Source: Bilabrum cf. latius
Taxonomy: Eukaryota; Bigyra: Bicosoecida; Bigyra; Bicosoecida
Direction: 5' to 3'
Length of the DNA: 64,000 bases
NCBI GenBank assembly: GCA_965178125.1
Contig: OZ237736.1
Location: forward strand, 310,001 to 374,000
In this document: positions 57,705 to 64,000 of the stretch, piece after piece
Position numbering within the stretch: position 1 is the stretch's first letter
Layout: each line of letters begins with the position of its first letter
Notes under the pieces: generated by a model
What the model was told of the DNA's origin: nothing
What the model saw: the letters and a program-made list of their open reading frames with translations, nothing else
Databases searched by the model: none
Program-made: the position numbers and the translations under genes

Positions 57705-60281
57705 ATGAACTGCACGTCAATTTGGCTGCGCCATGTCGCAGTGGGTCTGATTTTTGTTTGCAGCGGGCATGTCCACGCACACAATGTACCAAATTTAGTT
57801 ATATTCGGCTTGGAAGGGTGGCCCAGGTTCAGTGGAAATGGCAGGTATACCGGTACGCTCACAGCAGCGCTTGACACCCAGAACGGCACAAGATACACAG
57901 CAATTCTGGCCTCTTGCATGCGGAACGATGCTACTCGAATGCTTGATAATAGGTTCCTTTTGTTGGATGTTTGCGCAAATGCACCACAGAGGCAGGTGCA
58001 GTGGACTAGACTGGACGATTGGAGCGCCTGGGATTCGTACGCTGCGCTGTCGTTCAGGCTTGGGATGGAACTGTGCTCTTTTGACGGCAGCGGTAGCGCA
58101 GAGGCCATTGGTCTGTGGAATCGTTTGCACTTATTTGGTGGAGAGAGCGACAGTGCTGTTATTTTCGCCGGCATTGACTGGCACGGGATGCTGGCTGCTG
58201 GCGCATTTCGCATGGGCTGCTCCCTCGCCGCCCGGAAGGAGACCAATCCTGATTCAAACCTGCAGTCGTAGCATTTACGTATAGTAAGAATGGTTTTGCA
58301 GGGAACAACGGCTTCCTACTGGAATTTCCGGGTGTTTGAATCGGCCCGGGTGGAAGCGCAAGCGACCTCACCAACAGATGCATGGCCCAAGGCAGCGGCA
58401 TCATGGTCCTCCTTTCAGTTCGAGCGACCGCATAGCGTCGGCGATAATTCGAACAAAACAAATGCTCGCTTCGAGACGGGTCACCCTCTGGATATTGGCA
58501 TGCTAGAGGGTTGTGCCGCTGTCGCAGCCAGCAGAACCATCGCGCTTTCTAGCAAGGACAGGGCTGTCTTAAAGGTGCTGGGCGCCAGATGCTGGGCATG
58601 GATGCAGCGCACTCGGCTGGTCTAGGATGCAGTAGTCTAGCCTGATGGCACGCGACCGTCGCAGCCGTCGATGGTCTCTACCGGTCCGGATGGCGCGAGT
58701 CCTCTGTTGCAACCAACTAGCCGTGCCATGATGAAGCCTGCGCGTGATAGCGCCGGTTCTGGCCTCTCCGAATAGATTTCATCTGCAAATGGCGGCAGCG
58801 AAAGTCGGGCTGCGGATATTTCCATACACTCGTGTTATTGGCTGTGGGATGGCACGGCTGGATTTGGCGCCGCGACTGAGACGGCGGGCGCACGTGCATG
58901 TCGCGATGTATCCAGCGACTCAACACTTGGTGCATCTGACTCGGAGACTCACAAATACGCGCCCTGTACACTTGGCGCACCAGATGGTCCACCCAGAATG
59001 CTCTCTCCAGCGCAGCAAGCTTGCCTCGCTGCTACGGTGCTAGCAGCGGGCAACAAACTGGCACTGGTGCAGCCACACGACATAGAGACCGGGTAGTTGG
59101 TCCACGTTATGCTGCAGAATAACAGGGGGGTGAAAAGAGCAACCACGGGAATTGATGTGCTACTGCCACCGCTGCGACCCGACATCTACTATCTAGTAGC
59201 TGGATCGCACCTAGAGATAGAGAGTGCGTCGAGCTCAGCTGGGCGCGGCCAACGCGAGAAAATTGTGAAATCGGATGACTCGATTGCACGCGCGGTTCAA
59301 ACTCGATCTTACTTGCTGCACTGCGCGCGCATCGTGCCTATCAAGAGGCCGTGGCTTTTTGTTGAAGCCGTAATCCGTGCGAAGCAAGAGCTCCGCGCTG
59401 CCGGGATTGAACCCGCCTTGTGTGCCCCTGGGTATAGCGTAGAGTCGCGGAAAAGCCAATTCAATGAATCCGAGGCTAGCTAGCAGCCCGGTCCCGCCGG
59501 CGAAGTCCCGACCGCACCGAACGATTTCGCTGGCACGAAGCTCTGCGTGGAGCACAGGCACTCTGGCGGACACGACAGCTTGAGGGATTGCCTGGTTGGG
59601 GACCTCCTCGCACACTTCCCAACTGCGCACATTATTACAGAGTTTCTGGACGCCCGTGGTCTAGCCTCTCTTCTGCGCAAGTCAGTTGCGTACGTGCATG
59701 CCGCTGCCTAGGAGCCCTACGGAATGGCTCTGGTGGAGGCAGCTGCATTCGGGGCCGTCCCCATCGTATCAACGAGTGCGGCTGCGGCAGTCACCAACGC
59801 ACAGCGGCAAGATTGTGATGATGCGCACCAGTCAGGGAGTGAATCTGAGTCCAGTCAGGCATGCAGCTAGTAGGCCAGCGTCACAGGCTGTTCCATCGGC
59901 GCTCGGGTCGGGAAGGAATTTGCGTGGGGTGACCTCGTCGTCGACGGTGTGCAGCGCAATCAAATTGACCGCGTCGGCCTTGATACCCCGCATATTGGAG
60001 CCACTGAGCTTGTCCGGCCCCGTTGTGGTGAGAGCATTGGGGTTGCCATCGGGTCTGATGTTCCGGAGAGTACAGCCGTCGCTCGGCTGGCTGAGACTTT
60101 CGTTCACAAGGTCCTAGCTGACAGTGCAGCGCTCTCTGCCGGAGGCCGACAGGCCGAGGGCACGACTGGCGGCATGGATTCATATCGGTCCAGAGGGCTA
60201 TCCCGGGCCACTGCTTGGAGTGTGGAGGAACACGCGGCCGGATTGATATCGTTGCTCGAGCTGGCAGCCAGAGTTCCATGA
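57705..60281 (+). CDS. GT4-type glycosyltransferase with signal peptide
   Basis: A continuous frame from ATG 57705 to TGA 60279 encodes 858 residues and crosses nine TAGs (58269, 58623, 58638, 58773, 59094, 59481, 59709, 59868, 59871). The N-terminus is a signal peptide or anchor (RHVAVGLIFVCSGHVHA). GT-B signs include FAGIDWHGMLAAGAF, then SRTIALSSKDRAVLKVLGA in the acceptor domain. In the donor domain LLHCARIVPIKRPWLFVEAV is the usual start, and HAAA[TAG]EPYGMALVEAAAFGAVPIVST is the sugar-nucleotide EX7E motif. That motif is directly preceded by a TAG codon (59709), so readthrough is needed to make any active enzyme. Low-complexity inserts lengthen it beyond the usual 350-450 residues. Secretory-pathway glycosylation is likely; donor and acceptor are unknown. 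Confidence 0.85.
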
Positions 60282-60429
60282 AGCTTACCTACCTGTAGGG
60301 TCTGACTAGCCTATGAACACTTCGCCAGAGGACTATTTTGATAGAGCTTGAATCGGATTATTGTGACCCAATTGTCTTCAACAGAGTGTTCTAGCGATAA
60401 TCCCAAGCAAAATCAATCAGGCAGATGAA

Positions 60430-63400
60430 TCATTGAGCAAGTGAGCTCGCCAATTTGTGCACATCGCCAGCACTCGCTGGCTTGCCCAATACTCCATTCA
60501 GCCCGACCGCCTTGAACGCCTCCAAGTCTTCGCCTAGCGCGTCCCCAGTCAGGCCCACGATCATAAACTGAGATCCAAACTTCGCCCGGATCGCTCGGGT
60601 CGCCTCCACACCGTCCATTACCGGCATAGACTTATCCATGATTATGAGACCCAGCCAGCCGATGCTAGAGTATCCATGGCCGTCATCTTCGCCTGCAGTT
60701 GCAGTGGCGACCTGCACACCAGCAGCGACACCACGTACTGGACTCTCTCCCGCACATCTCTTCCGGCACGCTTCCACTGCCTCCTTACCGTGCGCGGCCT
60801 GGTATACCTGGTAGCCCATCCTGCGCAGGCCCCTAGCCAGGAGCTTCCTATTTGTGGGCACATCGTCAACAACCAGGCACCAGGCCTTCAAGCTGTCTTG
60901 TGCTGCTGCCATGCTTGCATCAGTGGTCGAAGCTTGTGACGCTCGGTGGCTGCTAGTTGTGTGTGATGCTGCGTGCAGACCAAGGGATGGCTGCGGTGCC
61001 ATGTCAGACCCATAGGTACCGTCGCCCCAGCTTGATTTCGAGCCACCCCTGCTACTTTGCTCTGCCTGCCTCGCTGCCTTGGATCGCTTCGAGCTTACGA
61101 CGCGGCGCTTCTACGCAGCCTATGGTCCATTGTCGCCGGACTGAACGACGAAACGCTAGGATCTAGATGCTGATGACCCGGCACGCCCCCGACCGTCGTT
61201 GACTTCGCCCTCCTCTGAGTGCAACAAGCTCTCGCCGTTCGTGCTTCTCCCGTTGCTGCTCTCACCATCGACGGAGTCCAAACACGACCCGTAGCTTCCC
61301 ATTTCTAGCTTTCCAATGCTCGTTAGGAGCAGCCTTCCGTTACCGAGTGACGAGAATTGAGTCGTGCTCTCCTTCTGGCTGCCACTGGTTGCAGCAGGCG
61401 ACGCCGAGTCATCGCACAGGCGAAGCGGGCCCAGTTCAAACGAAAACGTGCTGCCTTTGCCTTCTCCTTCACTGCAAGCGCCCAGATCCCCGCCCATCTG
61501 ACGAGCGATCCCGCGTGAGATGTACAGGCCCAGACCGGAGGAGGACCCCGCGTATTCCACGCCGTGCCTGGTCTGCTTGTACGGGCTGAATAGCTCATGA
61601 AGGTCTGCTTCTGATATGCCACACCCCGTATCAGAGACAGCAATGACAATCCTAGCGTTCGTCGGGGCCTTAATCCTTCCCTTTTCGTCCCGGGCGAGGC
61701 TGCCTCCTAGCAAGATACCGCTGTCGCTGTCGAGAGAAGAGGGCTCCACCTTGCCGGAAGGCGCCTAGCCGTCAGCGACGACAGTGACCTCAACCCCGCC
61801 GTTGTCATGTGCTGGCTGCTTTCTGATCGAACTGAACAAGTCGCTCGGTACCACCTTGGCGGACTTAGACGCTTGCGACCCTCCAGCCGACGATGAGCTG
61901 GACTGCCGAGCACTGCGTGCCCCTGCCGAGCGCGCGACAGAAGCTGCAGTTGTGCTAGTCTTCATGCCTGCGCGTCCTTCCGCACCGGGCGACTGCGTGT
62001 CTGAACTGACAGCGCCAGAGCTCCCATCCTTTGCCGCGGCAGCAGGTTCGACCACCTCCAGCCTGGCCCGGATGCGGACGCAGCCGCCCACCGGTGTAAA
62101 CTTCAGAGCATTTGACACAAGATTTGCTACAACCTGCTTGATCCGCACGGGGTCGCCTCGGATGTGACCCGGGACGTCGTCGCCGATCGCCACGTCGAGA
62201 GCGATGCCCCGGCTATCGGCCGTTCGCTGGAAGGTCGCAACGATGTCGTCCAGCACCTGAGGCACGTCCACTACTTCGTCCCGCAGCTTCAGCCTGCCCT
62301 GCTCGATGCGCTGGGCCTCGAGCACGTCATCGAAGATGCACTGCAGCCCCTTGCATCCTTCTTGCTGGGACCGGAGCACGTCCAATGCCTCCCTGACCTC
62401 CTGGCGCAGCTCACCACTGGCAACGGTATCTGCCTTGGACCCGCTAGTGCCGCTTGTCCTCCTGCCCCGGCTGTGTCGAACTGAAGAGAGCGCCTTGATT
62501 CGAGTCAGGCTCGCCTCCAGCTCGGATACTGCCAGAGACACCGCCTGAAGAGGCACCCGGGCCTCGTGGAAGATGTACCTGGTGAACTGCTGGATGGTGT
62601 TCAGCCTCGTGTCGGCAGCCTCTCGCTTGTACACCTGTGCTTGCGCTGCCTGCTTCGCGACGAGGTACAGGTCGCTGTGGAGAATGGCTGCAGACGTCAT
62701 GTACCGAAGAATGACGACGAGGATGTCGGTGCAGAAAACGAGAATGTCGCCGATGTCCGGCCCGACTAAAATGTCGATGTAGTAGTTGATGCCAGCGACG
62801 TACACGAGGATCAACACGGCTGCAGGCACGTTTACGCGAGAGCAGCAGCTGGGTGGAGGACCTTTTTCGGCTTGCTCCGAGGGCGAGGCATTGCTTTCTT
62901 CATTGCCTAGGATTGAGCTGGTGGGGTCCACGAGGTACACGGCTGGGTCACCACTCCGTCGGCTGCTCGGTGTGCCACCACCGAGGTCGAAATCGAGCCA
63001 GGGGGCCAGGTAAGGGTCCATTTGAAACCGAAACATTTCACCAAACACCAGAATCGCGGAAAGCAAGACTCCGAGGCCAAAGGGTATCTAGAGCGGGCTT
63101 CCAATATACTGCGCCAGAAAGCCGGAGACTACCATCAGTACCAAGGCAATCGACATTGCGACGACTCGCCGCAGCCTGAGTCGAACGACCAACTATCCAT
63201 CGTTCGAAAGAGCAGCTGCGCTTGAAATTGCAATAATCGCCCGGTGGTGATAGCCTGGGTGTCCCAGAACCGTTATACCATACGATAAATGCAAGCTAAG
63301 GAATGCATAGGCGGATCCAACCTGCGGAAAGCTGGGTGTAACACGTGTACATTCAATGATGATTCGATATACTGGCACTGTCCATAAATACACCCAGGCG

Positions 63401-63750
63401 ATTCCGGTACTCACTGCTGTGTCAAACAGAAACATTGAGGCCAGGTACATCCGTGATTTGGACGTGTCCAAGAAGGCCAGGCCGCACAATGCCAGCATGC
63501 CATGCAGAAGAAACGCACTTGACAGGGCGGCGTGCATAACTCTATCTGAGAAATCGACTGGACCCGTGCAATCCTGAGACAGTACGAAGCAGGTCGTCGT
63601 GAAGCTCCAAAAGCAACAGAGCGCTGACAGTATCAGCATGGTCAGGTACAATATCCATTCATCAAAAAAATTAGACACCATACCAATGCTGGAATAGGCA
63701 CTTGCCCTATCCGTTGCGATCCGCCTTTGGGAAAGGATATATATCTTCAT
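60430..63750 (-). CDS. Membrane hybrid histidine kinase with receiver domain
   Basis: The frame from ATG 63750 to TGA 60430 encodes 1106 residues with TAG at 63193, 63088, 61765, 61156, 61120 and 61111. The N-terminal 350 residues carry about seven hydrophobic helices (for example LTMLILSALCCFWSFTTTCF, IALVLMVVSGFLAQYI). A TAG falls between two of them. The H-box histidine is in YIFHEARVPLQAV, the N box in VANLVSNALKF, G boxes in VSDTGCGIS and SGLGLYISRGIARQMGG. A C-terminal receiver domain has the acidic pair in CLVVDDVPTN, the phospho-acceptor Asp in IIMDKSMPVMDG and the Lys in VLGKPAS. This is a complete phosphorelay sensor. Three TAGs fall in the linker between kinase and receiver. Hybrid kinases of this type occur in plants, fungi, amoebae and many algae, not in animals. 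Confidence 0.92.
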
Positions 63751-63773
63751 CTTCTAATGCCGAGTCGCACAAG

Positions 63774-63947
63774 ATGGTCGCACTGCAAAAAACCTTGTGG
63801 ACTATGATAGCAGGTGTAAAGAATCACGAATTGCTGTTACACCTGCTCTATCCGGTGACATCACAACACTTAGCTGAATTACTGGCGAATACCGTCAATA
63901 AATATTGGAAAGCGATCCGCCAAGAATATCAGATTCGGCATTTGTAA
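63774..63947 (+). CDS. Possible small protein or first exon
   Basis: A 57-residue frame (ATG 63774, TAA 63945) starts 23 bp from the divergent start of the histidine kinase. It is amphipathic and Leu-rich (LLLHLLYPVTSQHLAELLANTVNKYW) and A/T-richer than its neighbours. The window ends too soon to tell whether it is a real gene, an exon of a gene to the right, or chance. Confidence 0.25.
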   Translation: MVALQKTLWTMIAGVKNHELLLHLLYPVTSQHLAELLANTVNKYWKAIRQEYQIRHL

Positions 63948-64000
63948 CGTGAGAAAAAAAACACCGGCACCGCATTCATGCGCCCAGTTGCAAAGAACGA

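Noticed and set aside
1-64000. Explanation by widespread pseudogenisation or sequencing error
   Set aside because: Disruptions are exclusively TAG, at about 100 sites, with no TAA, TGA or frameshifts in the same conserved genes. Neither decay nor error is that selective.
1-64000. UAG decoded as leucine (known in some other protists)
   Set aside because: One paralogue pair has CTG opposite TAG (28055 vs gene B), but six have CAG. TAG also falls in solvent-exposed LRR positions (22628) and at remembered Gln sites.
1-64000. Programmed stop-codon readthrough of individual genes
   Set aside because: It would have to operate many times per protein in nearly every gene, with no shared downstream context such as CARYYA.

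Overview
The window is nuclear DNA of a eukaryotic microbe. It has spliceosomal GT-AG introns (four of the six supported are 89-92 nt), an Sm-G core spliceosome gene, a DNA ligase I gene with a PIP-box-like motif, a TVP23 Golgi gene and a ciliary dynein-regulatory-complex gene (DRC3), so the organism probably builds flagella. A BIN4-like gene (partner of plant-type topoisomerase VI), a shikimate-pathway chorismate synthase, a membrane hybrid histidine kinase and very Ala/Ser/Gly-rich proteins with homopolymer insertions point to an alga or other free-living protist. The lineage cannot be fixed from this sequence alone.

The central observation is the genetic code. Read with the standard code almost every gene is shattered. 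If TAG is read as an amino acid, and TAA and TGA as stops, about 20 long intact genes appear on both strands. They contain about 100 in-frame TAG codons, and none of them ends in TAG (16 end in TGA, 4 in TAA). The amino acid is most likely glutamine: at six aligned positions between duplicated sequences inside the window, one copy has TAG and the other CAG. TAG also falls where I recall a Gln in DNA ligase I, DRC3 and BIN4. All gene models below use this code (same assignment as NCBI translation table 15).

Layout. 0-3.6 kb: a small secreted protein gene, then mostly non-coding DNA with an inverted duplicate of the 3' end of the 25-26 kb gene and a 36-bp minisatellite. 3.6-7.6 kb (minus): a 1320-codon gene with 16 TAGs, possibly organellar. 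7.7-9.2 kb: a membrane-anchored C2H2 protein. 9.3-11.1 kb: an MIT-like domain protein. 12-15.5 kb: an RNI-type LRR protein. 15.6-19 kb: TVP23, SNRPG and chorismate synthase, the last two divergent over 139 bp. 19.2-23.2 kb (minus): an acidic protein and DRC3. 23.3-26.4 kb: a nitrilase-superfamily enzyme and an SsuA/THI5-like protein.

26.4-43 kb is dominated by two giant paralogues on the minus strand (27035-33514 and 35255-41635). Each has a signal peptide, seven RCC1-like blades, 13-14 tandem 53-residue LRR units, a Cys-rich stalk and membrane segments. Around them lie truncated fragments, an orphan copied exon and a 1.1-kb insertion. 43.2-48.7 kb: a very large TPR protein. 49.5-54.7 kb: BIN4-like and DNA ligase I, convergent. 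55-64 kb: a NOXRED1/P5CR-like oxidoreductase, a GT4-type glycosyltransferase (divergent from it), a hybrid histidine kinase and the window end. Genes are compact, intron-poor and often arranged as divergent or convergent pairs.
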